Below are positions 39,480-48,126 of a stretch of 64,000 nt of DNA, one piece after another. The translations under genes were made by a program, and so were the position numbers. The stretch comes from Hyphomonadaceae bacterium (GTDB lineage Bacteria > Pseudomonadota > Alphaproteobacteria > Caulobacterales > Aquidulcibacteraceae), in the NCBI GenBank assembly GCA_016791425.1, contig JAEUMQ010000014.1, positions 62,001-126,000 on the forward strand, in the 5' to 3' direction. A model generated the notes under the pieces. The model was not told the origin of the DNA. It saw nothing but the letters and a program-made list of their open reading frames with translations, and ran no database searches. Each line of letters starts with the position of its first letter. Position 1 is the stretch's first letter.

Positions 39480-40616
39480 ATGCCGACGATGAACTACCTC
39501 AACACCTGCCTCTTCGATCATGGCGTGCTGGCGCAATTGCCGGGCGTCCTCAAGGGGCTCGGCGTGACCAAGCCGTTCGTCGTGACCGATCCGGGGCTGA
39601 AGTCGAACGGGCTCCTGGACAAGGCGCTCGCCGCGCTCGGAACGGCGCCGGCGGGCGTCTATTCCGATACGCCGGCCAATCCGACCGAGGTCGCCGCGAA
39701 GGTCGCGATCGCGGCCTATCGCGCGTCGGGCGCGGACGGGATCGTGGCGCTGGGCGGCGGCTCGTCGATGGACATGGCGAAGGCCGTCGGCCTCCTTGCA
39801 ACGCATGAAGGCGAGATCGCGCAATACGGCGCGACGCAGGGCGGCATGAAGAAGATCCGCGCGCTGCCGCCGCTCGTCGCGATCCCCACGACGGCGGGAA
39901 CAGGCTCGGAAGTGTCGGTCGGCTTCGTGCTCATCCTGGAGAACGGGCGGAAGGAGACGTTCGTCTCGCCGCGGCTCATTCCGTTGACGGCGATCTGCGA
40001 TCCGGAGCTGACGCTCGGATTGCCGCCGGCGCTGACCGCGGCGACCGGCATGGACGCGCTCACCCACTGCATCGAGGCCGTGCTCTCGCTGATGCCAAAT
40101 CCGCCGGCCGAAGCGGTCGGCCTCGACGGCGTGGAGCGGATCTATCGCATGGGCATGCTGAAGCGCGCGGTGAAGGACGGCGGCGACAAGGACGCGCGCT
40201 GGCACATGATGATGGGCTCGTACGAAGGAGCGCTGGCGTTCGTGAAAGGCCTGGGCGCGGTGCACGGGCTTTCGCACGCGCTGGGGCGGGTGTCGGAGCT
40301 CAAGCTGCATCACGGGACGCTGAACGCGATCATCCTGCCGCACGCTCTGGCCGCGATCGAAGCGGCCGGCGCCGCGGAGGAGAAGCTGGCGCGGCTGCGG
40401 CGCGCGATGGGGCTGAGCGAGGGCGCGCGCTTGTCGGAGGCCATCGCGGCGTTCAACGAGGAGATCGGAATACCGAAATCGCTCGGCGCGATCGGCGTGA
40501 AGGCCGAGCATTGGGAAGGCGCAAAGCCCTATGCGATGAGCGATCTCGCGACGTTCACGAACGCGATCCCGTTCGGCGAGGCGCAGTACGAGGCGCTGTT
40601 CCGCGCTTCTCTCTGA
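39480..40616 (+). CDS. Iron-containing alcohol dehydrogenase
   Basis: A 378-residue group III (Fe-dependent) alcohol dehydrogenase. The nucleotide-binding motif is DGIVALGGGSSMDMAKA. Metal ligands are expected in the segments DPELTLGLPPALTAATGMDALTHCIEA (Asp and His) and VHGLSHALGRVSELKLHHGTLNAI (two His). Length and motifs are normal. It is followed by a hairpin repeat and then by a PNPOx-like gene on the same strand. Substrate unknown. Confidence 0.92.
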   Translation: MPTMNYLNTCLFDHGVLAQLPGVLKGLGVTKPFVVTDPGLKSNGLLDKALAALGTAPAGVYSDTPANPTEVAAKVAIAAYRASGADGIVALGGGSSMDMAKAVGLLATHEGEIAQYGATQGGMKKIRALPPLVAIPTTAGTGSEVSVGFVLILENGRKETFVSPRLIPLTAICDPELTLGLPPALTAATGMDALTHCIEAVLSLMPNPPAEAVGLDGVERIYRMGMLKRAVKDGGDKDARWHMMMGSYEGALAFVKGLGAVHGLSHALGRVSELKLHHGTLNAIILPHALAAIEAAGAAEEKLARLRRAMGLSEGARLSEAIAAFNEEIGIPKSLGAIGVKAEHWEGAKPYAMSDLATFTNAIPFGEAQYEALFRASL

Positions 40617-40628
40617 CGACACAGGGCC

Positions 40629-40650
40629 CCCTCTCCCCCTGGGGAGAGGG
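40629..40650. repeat. GC-rich hairpin repeat (CCCTCTCCCC arms)
   Basis: CCCTCTCCCC (40629-40638) and GGGGAGAGGG (40641-40650) are perfect complements, with only CT between them, so the real loop must open a few pairs. The arms equal those at 33503-33528. Confidence 0.65.
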
Positions 40651-40698
40651 TCGCCATATCTGTAGTGTCTCTGCATGTGCAGACGTAGGAGCTGCGCG

Positions 40699-41316
40699 AT
40701 GTATCGGTTCGGCGATCTCATGTTCACCGACGCGGTAAAGGCCGCACAGGAGAAGATGGGCTCGCGGGCGGCGTACGCCGAAGTGCAGGCGAAGGGCGAG
40801 CGGGATTTCGAGCTCGGCGAGAACGAGCGCGCGTTCATCGAAGAGCGCGACCATTTCTTCATGGCGACCGTCTCGGAGACCGGCTGGCCCTATGTGCAGC
40901 ATCGCGGCGGGCCGGCGGGTTTCGTGCGGGTGCTTGACCGCGCACGGTTCGCGTTCCCCGACTTTCGCGGCAACCGGCAATATTTGTCGGTGGGCAACCT
41001 TGCGGGAAACGACCGCGCGGCGTTCATCTTCATGGATTATGCGGCGAAGGCGCGGCTGAAAGCACTCAGGACCTTGCGGCTCGTCGATAAGGACGAGGAC
41101 CCGGAGCTGATGGCGACGCTGGCGCTGACCGGATACAAGGCCGCGGTCGAGCGGGCGATCGTCGTCACGGTGGCGGCGCTCGATTGGAATTGCCCGCAGC
41201 ACATCACGCCGCGCTTGACCGAAGAGGAACTGGCGGCGGCGATCGCGCCGTTGCGGGAGAAGATGGCGCGACTGGAAGCGGAGAACGCAGAGCTGCGGGC
41301 AAAGCTCGGCGATTGA
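40699..41316 (+). CDS. Pyridoxamine 5'-phosphate oxidase-family flavoprotein
   Basis: A 205-residue split-barrel FMN-binding protein. ATG 40699 is chosen because AGGAG lies about 8 bp upstream. The PNPOx-like core contains DHFFMATVSETGWPYVQHRGGPAGFVRVLD, FPDFRGNRQYLSVGNLAGNDRAAFIFMDY and a C-terminal coiled coil (LREKMARLEAENAELRAKL). The WNCPQHITPR motif near the end is typical of the subgroup. Likely an FMN or F420-type oxidoreductase of unknown substrate, not the true PdxH. Confidence 0.88.
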   Translation: MYRFGDLMFTDAVKAAQEKMGSRAAYAEVQAKGERDFELGENERAFIEERDHFFMATVSETGWPYVQHRGGPAGFVRVLDRARFAFPDFRGNRQYLSVGNLAGNDRAAFIFMDYAAKARLKALRTLRLVDKDEDPELMATLALTGYKAAVERAIVVTVAALDWNCPQHITPRLTEEELAAAIAPLREKMARLEAENAELRAKLGD

Positions 41317-41322
41317 TGAGAA

Positions 41323-41354
41323 GCGGGAAAAGGCCGCGTTCCAGCTTTCCCCGC
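41323..41354. terminator. Bidirectional hairpin between convergent genes
   Basis: GCGGGAAAAG (41323-41332) and CTTTCCCCGC (41345-41354) pair with one mismatch around a 12-base loop. The hairpin occupies almost the whole 39-bp gap between two convergent stop codons, and A/T-rich stem bases flank it. Confidence 0.4.
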
Positions 41355-41355
41355 G

Positions 41356-41829
41356 TCAGAGCTTCTTGTAGGGGCGCGGCGTGACCGGCGTGCCGTCAGG
41401 CAGATCGCGGGTCTGGCGGTGGATGTCGGCCATGTCGCGGTAATGCGTCTCGAGCGGGACGATCCCGATATTGGAGACGTGGTAGGCGCCGCCGAGCAGG
41501 GGCGGACGCTTCCAGGAATAGATCTCGCCCTCGCCCAGCACGAGGCCGGCGGCGTCGCATTCGTCCGCCAGTGGAACGAGCAGCCAGTTCGATGCGTAGT
41601 CGGGAAGGATCCGGACGAATTCCTCCAGGTCATTGGCGATGCGCGGCATCAATCCGGCGCCGACATCGAGGATATGCACCGAGCCGTCCGGGACGACGAC
41701 GATCACGTCGCCAAAGCGGTTGACGAGGAAGATGTTGAAGCTCGGCGGCAGGAGATCGTTCCAGCCGGCGAGCATCCGTCCCCAGGTGCGCCAGGCGGCG
41801 TGGTCGATGACGTAGTCGCGCGGGTCCAT
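41356..41829 (-). CDS. T6SS immunity Tdi1/DUF1851-like protein
   Basis: A 157-residue soluble protein. An N-terminal GAD-like region (LPPSFNIFLVNRFGDVIVVVPDGSVHILDVGAG) is followed by the DUF1851/Tdi1 C-terminal pattern (LGEGEIYSWKRPPLLGGAY, then MADIHRQTRDL). Family members include immunity proteins against type VI effectors. No effector or T6SS gene is nearby, so it is an orphan. It starts 4 bp after the AidB-like stop on the same strand, so the two are co-transcribed. Confidence 0.7.
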   Translation of the reverse strand: MDPRDYVIDHAAWRTWGRMLAGWNDLLPPSFNIFLVNRFGDVIVVVPDGSVHILDVGAGLMPRIANDLEEFVRILPDYASNWLLVPLADECDAAGLVLGEGEIYSWKRPPLLGGAYHVSNIGIVPLETHYRDMADIHRQTRDLPDGTPVTPRPYKKL

Positions 41830-41833
41830 GCGA

Positions 41834-43465
41834 TCAGGCCGCGAGCGCAGCGCGGGCGAGCAGCGCGTTCTCGTCGATGGCGGCGGCGCCGGCCCCATAA
41901 TTGAGCGCGTCCGGCTTGAGACGGCGCGCGGCGAAGGCGTCCGACACCGCGCTTGGCGCATGCTGGGCGAGGATGGCAGCGGCGAGCGTGAGCGCGAGAC
42001 GCTCTGCGGCGCGGCGGGCCTGGGATTCGGGAATAGGCGAAGTCAGCAGCGTTGCGGCCTCGTCGATCGCCGCATCGAGCGTGCGGGACGCACCCTTGGC
42101 GCTGGATACCTCGGCGAGGTAGGCGTCGCGCGCGTCCGTTTCCCGCGCGAGCGCGCGCAGGAGATCGAGCGCGATGACGTTGCCGGAGCCCTCCCAAATG
42201 GCGTTGAGCGGCGATTGGCGGAAAATGCGCGCGATGGGACCCTCTTCCACGAAACCCGCGCCGCCGTGGCATTCCATCGCTTCGGCGAGCACGATCGGCG
42301 AGCGCTTCGAGGTGAGAAACTTGCCGAGCGGGAGGCCAATGCGTTTCAGCGCCTCCTCGCCTTCATCGATCGCGCGCGCGAGACGGAAGGCGAGCGCGAC
42401 GGCCATCTCGGCATCGAGCGACAGATCGGCGATCACGGCGCGCATCAGGGGCTGATCGATGAGGCGGCGCTGGAAGGCGCTGCGCCCTTGCGCGTGCCAT
42501 GCGGCGAGCGCGACGGCCTGGCGCATCTGCGCGGCCGAGCCGATGATGCAATCGAGGCGCGTCAGGTTCACCATTTCGATGATCGTGCGCACGCCCTTGC
42601 CTTCCTCGCCGACGCGGCGCCCGACGGCGTTACGGTATTCGATCTCGGAGGACGCGTTGGAGCGATCGCCGACCTTGTCCTTCAGCCGCTGGATCTCGAT
42701 GGCGTTTCGCTCGCCGTCGGGCTTCCAACGCGGGACAATGAAGCAGGTCAGCCCGCCGGGCGCATAGGCGAGCGTGAGGAAGGCGTCGGACATCGGCGCG
42801 GAGCAGAACCATTTGTGGCCCTGCAACGTGTAGTCGCCGTCGGCGGACGGCGTCGCTTGCGTGGTGTTGGCGCGGACGTCGGAGCCGCCCTGCTTCTCCG
42901 TCATCGCCATGCCCATCGTGGCGCCGCGCTTCTCAGACGCCGGGATGAAGCGCTCGTCGTAGGCGGAGGCGGCGACGCGTGGAACCCATTCGTCGGCGAC
43001 ACTCGGCTCGCGGCGCAGCGCGGGCACGACCGCGTAGGTCATCGACATCGGGCAGCACACGCCATGATCGGCCATGCTCATGAGGATGAAGAGCCCGGCG
43101 TGCAGCGCGTGGCCGTTCTCCTTCTCCCGCCAGGCGCAGGCGGAGACGCCGGCATCGAGGCCAAGCGCCATCAGCTTGTGGTAAGAGGGGTGGAACTCGA
43201 CCTCGTCGATGCGATGGCCGTAGCGATCGAACGGCTTGAAGATGGGCGTCGCCTTGTTGGCCTCGGCGCTCCAACCTTGTGTCTCCGCAGACCCCACGCG
43301 GGCGCCGAGTTCGGCGATGCGATCCCTATACTTGTCGGCGCCGGACCAGCGCACGGCGTCAATGAGCATCGCGTCGGCGCTGAAGAAGTTCACGTCCTCG
43401 AGCGGCGCGGGCTGGTTCGTCACTTCGTGGGTGGCGAGATGCGCGCGGGGACGGAAGGGAGTCAT
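41834..43465 (-). CDS. AidB-like acyl-CoA dehydrogenase
   Basis: A 543-residue flavoprotein of the AidB branch of acyl-CoA dehydrogenases. The opening HEVTNQPAPLEDVNFFSAD is typical of AidB, which has been linked to protection from alkylation damage. Further marks are AMTEKQGGSDVRANTTQA, GHKWFCSAPMSDAFL, ECHGGAGFVEEGPIARIFRQSPLNAIWEGSGNVIALD. The C-terminal DNA-binding extension of E. coli AidB is only partly visible. The gene is upstream of, and 4 bp from, the immunity-like gene, and a terminator hairpin lies in the 50-bp gap before its start. Confidence 0.9.
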   Translation of the reverse strand: MTPFRPRAHLATHEVTNQPAPLEDVNFFSADAMLIDAVRWSGADKYRDRIAELGARVGSAETQGWSAEANKATPIFKPFDRYGHRIDEVEFHPSYHKLMALGLDAGVSACAWREKENGHALHAGLFILMSMADHGVCCPMSMTYAVVPALRREPSVADEWVPRVAASAYDERFIPASEKRGATMGMAMTEKQGGSDVRANTTQATPSADGDYTLQGHKWFCSAPMSDAFLTLAYAPGGLTCFIVPRWKPDGERNAIEIQRLKDKVGDRSNASSEIEYRNAVGRRVGEEGKGVRTIIEMVNLTRLDCIIGSAAQMRQAVALAAWHAQGRSAFQRRLIDQPLMRAVIADLSLDAEMAVALAFRLARAIDEGEEALKRIGLPLGKFLTSKRSPIVLAEAMECHGGAGFVEEGPIARIFRQSPLNAIWEGSGNVIALDLLRALARETDARDAYLAEVSSAKGASRTLDAAIDEAATLLTSPIPESQARRAAERLALTLAAAILAQHAPSAVSDAFAARRLKPDALNYGAGAAAIDENALLARAALAA

Positions 43466-43480
43466 TCCATCAGCCTACGG

Positions 43481-43503
43481 AATAAAGCCGGCCAAAGGCC
43501 GGC
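43481..43503 (-). terminator. Intrinsic terminator of the hydrolase operon
   Basis: Read on the minus strand, GCCGGCC-TTT-GGCCGGC forms a perfect 7-bp stem with a 3-base loop, followed by TTTATT. It lies 13 bp after the alpha/beta hydrolase stop and before the AidB-like gene, separating two operons. Confidence 0.6.
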
Positions 43504-43515
43504 GGAGCCAACCGG

Positions 43516-44418
43516 TCACGGCACGCGGGCGAGGAAGTTGAGGACCGCGTCCCAGGCGGCGGGCTCCTCCAGCGTCGGCGCGTGGCCGACGTTCGGGACT
43601 TCCACCGATTCAAGATCCTCATCGAGGGCGCGCATGGCGAGGACGCCTTCGGGCGCAAGCAGATCGCTGACGGCGCCGCGCACGACGAGCACGGGGCCGG
43701 CGGCGGCGAGCGCCTGGAAAATCGGCTTCATGTCCGGCGGCGCTGGAGCGGCCCCATCCTCGGTCGGCTTGAAGGCGAGCGAGATCGCCGGATCGTAATC
43801 GAGCTCGATCGAACCGTCCGGGTTTTGACGAAAGACGCGGCGGGCGAAGCGGGCCCAGAAATCCTGGTCGGCGTGCGGGAACGCGACGGCGTTGACGCCG
43901 CGAACGCGCTCAGCCGCCTCTTCCCAGGTCGCGACCTTGCCCGTCGCGCCGACATAGCCGCCGATGCGCGCAAGGCCGGCAGGATCGAGGACCGGGCCGA
44001 CATCGTTCAGGACTGCGGCGGCGATGCGCTGCGGCGCGAGCGCGGCGAGCGTCATGGTGATGAGGCCGCCCATCGACGTGCCGATGAAGACCGCCCGCTC
44101 CACCGCCATCTCGTCGAGCGCGGCGATGAGATCCTGGGCGTAGACCATCGGGTTGTAGCGCGCGGGATCGGCGTCGCGGTCGGAAGCGCCGCGGCCGCGG
44201 GTGTCCCAGGCGAGCGTGCGCCGACCCAGGGCCGCGATGCGCGGCGCGACGAGCTCGAAATCCTTCGAGTTGCGCGTGAGGCCGTGCAGGCAGAAGACAG
44301 GAAGGCCGGTGGCTGGCTCGATTGCGGGATAGTCGCGCACGCGGATGGACAAGCCGTCGGCGGTGCGGACTGTGCGCTCGGCGAAGCGCTCGTTGCGTAG
44401 TTCTGGCGCTGCACTCAT
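43516..44418 (-). CDS. Alpha/beta hydrolase
   Basis: A 300-residue alpha/beta-fold hydrolase. ATG 44418 overlaps the preceding stop (ATGA), so it is coupled to the partner gene. The oxyanion motif is VFCLHGLTRNSKDF, the nucleophile is S115 in FIGTSMGGLITM, and the acid and base are likely in GAVSDLLAPEG and VPNVGHAPTLEEP. It is close to haloalkane-dehalogenase/esterase-like hydrolases. The substrate is unknown. It is third in a minus-strand operon behind a subtilase and its partner. Confidence 0.9.
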   Translation of the reverse strand: MSAAPELRNERFAERTVRTADGLSIRVRDYPAIEPATGLPVFCLHGLTRNSKDFELVAPRIAALGRRTLAWDTRGRGASDRDADPARYNPMVYAQDLIAALDEMAVERAVFIGTSMGGLITMTLAALAPQRIAAAVLNDVGPVLDPAGLARIGGYVGATGKVATWEEAAERVRGVNAVAFPHADQDFWARFARRVFRQNPDGSIELDYDPAISLAFKPTEDGAAPAPPDMKPIFQALAAAGPVLVVRGAVSDLLAPEGVLAMRALDEDLESVEVPNVGHAPTLEEPAAWDAVLNFLARVP

Positions 44419-44969
44419 CGGCGACGACGCTCCGGCTGCGCGACGACATTGGGCTCGGCGTATTGCACGCCGTTCATCGCGGCAAGGCGCGTCGTCCAGC
44501 GGCGCTGCACAGCGGCCGCCTCGCTGGCCGGCGCCGGCGTGCAGAGCCGCAGCACGATCTCGGCGCCGCCGAGCGTGAAGCGATCGTAGCACAGGCCGCG
44601 CAGATCGCGGTTCGCCTGCAGCGCGGCGCGCACGGCCTCGACGGCCTGGGCGTGGCGGCCCTGCGCTTCGAGATCCTGCGCCGCCTTCAAAGGATGGCCT
44701 GGCGCGAAGGCGATGAGGAACGAGAGCGATTGGCCGGACGTCTGCGCAGGCGTCGGCGCGACGGCGGGCGCCGCGACATCGGAAGCGTCGGCAACCTCGA
44801 TGCGCTTGTCGGGCGCGACCGGCGCGACGGTCCGGGCGATCGTCTTGGGCGGGGTCTCGTCAGGCAAGCTCTTGCCGGCCGGGCCGCCGAGGACGGCGAC
44901 GCCAAGAGCCGCTGCGATGCAGCCGCCGCCGACGATCACGCCCCACAAGCGAACGGCCCTTTCATCCAT
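44415..44969 (-). CDS. Membrane-anchored protein with propeptide-like C-terminus
   Basis: A 184-residue protein. ATG 44969 has GAGG a few bases upstream and gives an N-terminal transmembrane anchor (RLWGVIVGGGCIAAALGVAV). After a Pro/Ala-rich linker, the segment SLSFLIAFAPGHPLKAAQDLEAQGRHAQAVEAVRAAL and the C-terminal RWTTRLAAMNGVQYAEPNVVAQPE are visible. The ending GVQYAEPNVV resembles the I9-like propeptide end (VEYVEPNYIV) of subtilases, including the adjacent peptidase's own FEYVDPNYIV. It lies 11 bp after the subtilase stop and overlaps the hydrolase start. Function is inferred from context only. Confidence 0.65.
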   Translation of the reverse strand: MDERAVRLWGVIVGGGCIAAALGVAVLGGPAGKSLPDETPPKTIARTVAPVAPDKRIEVADASDVAAPAVAPTPAQTSGQSLSFLIAFAPGHPLKAAQDLEAQGRHAQAVEAVRAALQANRDLRGLCYDRFTLGGAEIVLRLCTPAPASEAAAVQRRWTTRLAAMNGVQYAEPNVVAQPERRRR

Positions 44970-44980
44970 CGTTCCTCTAC

Positions 44981-47065
44981 CTAGCGCCGTCGCGGCGTGG
45001 CCGTCGAACCGCCGGCCGGCGCCGCGGAGGCCATGTCCGCCGCGCGGGCGAGGTCGAGCATGCCGCGGCCGCAGCCGCGCATGCACATCGTCGTGTCGCC
45101 GGCGATCGGCGTCGCATTGGCATTGCGCGCGCACTCGATCCGGCATTGCGCGGGATCAATCGGACTGATGGCGCGCGTGAAGAGCGCCGTCTCCAGATCG
45201 CGTCCGCGCAGGCCGGTCTGCGAGGCGAGCAAGGCCAACGCCGCAGAAACGTGCGGCGCGGCCATCGAGGTCCCCTGCAGGAAGGAATAAAAGCAGGTCT
45301 GGCCGCCGGCGGCGCCGCCATTGCCGGCGGGGTCGTAGCAGCCGGTGGTGGTCGAGCGCGTGGAGAGGACGCCGTCGGGGCGCCCGTCGCCATCGCGATC
45401 GGCGAACGTGTCGCCGCCAGGGGCGAGGATATCCACCTCAGGTCCGAAGTTCGAATAGAAGCTGAGATTGCCTTGCTCGTCGCCGGCGCCGACGACGACG
45501 ACATTGTTGCAGTTCGCGGGCGCGTAATTGCGCGCGGGCGCGGCCTTGTTGCCGGCGGCGACGACGACGACCGCGCCGCGCGCGACCGCCGCATCGATCG
45601 CGGCCTGCATCGAGGCGGGGCACGCGACGCCGACGGAGAGCGACATGTTGATGATGTCGGCCGGCGTCGGGTTCGGGTATTGGCGGCCATCGGGGAGCAC
45701 GGCCGGCGCAATGCCGGCGGCCCAACGGATGCCGCTCGAGATATCGGCAAGCTCGCCGCCGCAACGGCCGAGCACGCGCACGGGGATGACCGTCACCTGC
45801 CAAGCGCCGCCGGCCACGCCGACGCGATCATTGGTGCGCCCCGCGCCGATCGTGCCCGCGACATGGGTGCCGTGGTACGAGCTTTCCGGCTGGGCGCCGC
45901 AGCGATCGCCGACATCGTAGGCGTCGGTATCGACGCCGTCATTGTCGCCGGCGCGCTCGACATTGTTGATGAGGTCGATGCCCGCCGCGACGTTCGGCGA
46001 GTTGGCGATCTCTGGATGGCGGGTGTCGAGGCCGGTGTCGATCACCGCGACGCGAATCTGGCGCGAGCCGGTCTGGTTGGCGCGCACCCAGAAGGCCTCG
46101 AAGCCCGCGCCGCCGGGCGATTGGCCGGCGCCCGTGCCGCGCGCGCGATAATGCCATTGCAGCGGCTCAAGCGGATCGTTCGGCAGCGCCGAAGCGGTCG
46201 TCGCGGGAGCTTGGGCGGGCGGCTGGGCGGGCGCGGGCTGCGTCGTCGGCGTGGTGGTCTGGCCCGGCTGCTGCGCGGGCGTATTGGCGGGCTGCTGTTT
46301 TGGGCCGCCGGCCCAGGACGGCAGGCGATCCATCTCCACCGTCACGATGTAATTCGGATCGACGTATTCGAACTGCCCGGAGGATTGCAGCCGCGAGACG
46401 GCGCACCGGGTGGCGAGCTCGATGTCGGCGGACAGGGTCTGGGCGTTGACGACGCGCGGGCAGGCCTCGCCGGTCCATGGAATGGCGGCAGGCTCGGCCG
46501 TCGCTTCGGGGGTGGCGGTCGCCTCCTGGGCGAACCGGTTGAAGGTTGTCGGGCTCGCGCGATCGTTCGAGGTCAGGTCGATCTTCACGACGCCGCCAGG
46601 CTGGATCTCGACTTCGCCGGCGACGCCGAGGCGCTGCACGACCTGGTTGGCGGCGCGCTCGGCGATCACCGAAGCGCTTTGCTCGGCGCGCAGCTGGACC
46701 TGGACAAGGACGTCCGCCGGCAGCTCGCTCAGGGCGCTCATGCCGCCCAGGCGGAGGCGGTTCACCAGATTGCTCGCCAAGCCCATGGCGCGGGCGCTGT
46801 CATCCAGCTGCTCCTCGACCTTGGCGCCGACCACGATCTCGCCGGGCGCGACCATGACGGGCTCCACCGCGAGCAGAGCAGCCATCTCCGAGGCGGGGCG
46901 CACGCCGCCGGACACCGCGCGCGCGTCCAACGGCACGCTGGAGAGCTCGGTGCGGCCGCCGGTTTCGCCGGCCTTGCCGGTGATCTTCTCGATCACGTCG
47001 CACGCGCCGATCGCCAGGAGGGGCGTGAGGGCCAGGACGGCCAGGCTCAGTCGGCGATGCTTCAT
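44981..47065 (-). CDS. Subtilisin-like S8 peptidase lipoprotein
   Basis: A 694-residue exported serine protease. The signal ends LAIGACDV, a lipobox with Cys22. A long N-terminal propeptide region (to about residue 250) ends GQFEYVDPNYIVTVE, the usual I9-type prodomain end. A Pro/Gln/Thr-rich linker follows. The catalytic domain contains D343 (VIDTGLD), H398 (HGTHVAGTI) and S600 (GTSMAAPH), an intact triad. Several paired cysteines near the C-terminus (CRIEC, CMRGCGRG) suggest disulphides. It heads a three-gene minus-strand operon with a membrane partner and an alpha/beta hydrolase. Confidence 0.93.
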   Translation of the reverse strand: MKHRRLSLAVLALTPLLAIGACDVIEKITGKAGETGGRTELSSVPLDARAVSGGVRPASEMAALLAVEPVMVAPGEIVVGAKVEEQLDDSARAMGLASNLVNRLRLGGMSALSELPADVLVQVQLRAEQSASVIAERAANQVVQRLGVAGEVEIQPGGVVKIDLTSNDRASPTTFNRFAQEATATPEATAEPAAIPWTGEACPRVVNAQTLSADIELATRCAVSRLQSSGQFEYVDPNYIVTVEMDRLPSWAGGPKQQPANTPAQQPGQTTTPTTQPAPAQPPAQAPATTASALPNDPLEPLQWHYRARGTGAGQSPGGAGFEAFWVRANQTGSRQIRVAVIDTGLDTRHPEIANSPNVAAGIDLINNVERAGDNDGVDTDAYDVGDRCGAQPESSYHGTHVAGTIGAGRTNDRVGVAGGAWQVTVIPVRVLGRCGGELADISSGIRWAAGIAPAVLPDGRQYPNPTPADIINMSLSVGVACPASMQAAIDAAVARGAVVVVAAGNKAAPARNYAPANCNNVVVVGAGDEQGNLSFYSNFGPEVDILAPGGDTFADRDGDGRPDGVLSTRSTTTGCYDPAGNGGAAGGQTCFYSFLQGTSMAAPHVSAALALLASQTGLRGRDLETALFTRAISPIDPAQCRIECARNANATPIAGDTTMCMRGCGRGMLDLARAADMASAAPAGGSTATPRRR

Positions 47066-47260
47066 CGGGGTTCTCCCTCGGTCCCTGCCCCTGTCCGAAG
47101 GCGGGGTAGGAGTTGTTTACCCTCCCCCGGCGGTGTGACAAGCGCGTTAGGGGCGCCCTTCTGGCCCGCCACCCAGCAGGGCGCAGGCCGGGCTTCCGAC
47201 GCCGGTGATTTCTTTGGCTCGACCGGCGCCCACTTGGGATAGAGTTCGCGTGCTGATCTC

Positions 47261-47953
47261 ATGAGCATTCTTCCCATCGGCGGCTCGGTCCGCGACGCGC
47301 AGGCGGCGGACGCGCCCACGGCGCGCACGGCGGAGGAAGCCGGCGCGCGAGTGGGGGGGCCTGTGTTCCTCACCAGCGAGGAATTGCCGGAGCGGTTCGC
47401 GACCCCGGAAGAGGCCGAGGCGGCGTTTCCGGAGCTCTACGGCGCTGGGCGCTACGATCTCTATTGGCGCGACGAAGCGTGGCGCGTGGCGCTGCGCTAC
47501 TGGCGCCTGGCGCCGCCGGCGCCGGTGGCGCGCACCGTCGATACGGCGGTGAAGAAGCCGCTCGGGCGGGCCCGTACGCCCGAAGAGGCGCGCGCCATCC
47601 TGGAGGCGCCGGCGGAAGCGGTGTCCGAGGCGCTGCCGCAGCTCTACGCCAACCGGCAGCGGCTGATGGCGCGCTGGGGCAAGCTGGTGGAGACCGGGCT
47701 CGCCGAGATCATCGAGCGGGAGGGGAAGTTCGCCGTGGCGATCCGGTATTGGCGGCCGATGCCGTCGCCGGTGCGGGGGCCGAGCCTCGCTCCCGGGGAG
47801 CGGAACGAGCTCGCCGAGCGGATCGCGGCGCCGATGACGGGGCCCGAGCCGCAGGCCCCCATGGATGTCGGGCTGTTCGAGCGGGTGGCGCCGGAAAATC
47901 CGGAGATCGTGCTCGCGGAAGAGGAAGGCGACGGGCGGTTCAGAGGGGAATGA
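47261..47953 (+). CDS. Unrecognised protein with internal duplication
   Basis: A 230-residue soluble protein of unknown family. Two similar units are visible: RYDLYWRDEAWRVALRYWRL (around residues 64-83) and IIEREGKFAVAIRYWRP (around 145-161), each after a helical ALPQLY or AFPELY type segment. It is acidic at the C-terminus. ATG 47261 lacks a clear Shine-Dalgarno, but the frame is long, protein-like and has no better start. It is divergent from the subtilase operon across 195 bp. Confidence 0.65.
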   Translation: MSILPIGGSVRDAQAADAPTARTAEEAGARVGGPVFLTSEELPERFATPEEAEAAFPELYGAGRYDLYWRDEAWRVALRYWRLAPPAPVARTVDTAVKKPLGRARTPEEARAILEAPAEAVSEALPQLYANRQRLMARWGKLVETGLAEIIEREGKFAVAIRYWRPMPSPVRGPSLAPGERNELAERIAAPMTGPEPQAPMDVGLFERVAPENPEIVLAEEEGDGRFRGE

Positions 47954-48033
47954 GCCCGTAGGCGTCTCGCAGCCTCCTCTCCCTTCCTCCCCCAGGCGCA
48001 GAAAAATCGGCGGCTCGAGAAGCTCTTGGGCGC

Positions 48034-48047
48034 GTGACGGCGGTCAC
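48034..48047. promoter_or_regulatory. Crp/Fnr-family-like palindrome upstream of microprotein operon
   Basis: GTGACGGCGGTCAC fits GTGA-N6-TCAC exactly. It lies 80 bp upstream of the first 30-codon gene and is the most obvious regulatory candidate for that operon. Confidence 0.5.
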
Positions 48048-48126
48048 GGCGAAGCAACGCATCCAAACGCTAAGGTCGTTGCATCTTATCGAACAACAGC
48101 AACACACCTCGAGCCGGAGACTTCCA

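Noticed and set aside
47104-47122. GGGTA...TACCC inverted repeat upstream of the subtilase operon
   Set aside because: Only 5-bp arms in a GC-rich region. Too weak to call an operator.
45146-47242. A 698-codon frame antisense to the subtilase
   Set aside because: Composition of a shadow frame. The subtilase triad is on the other strand.
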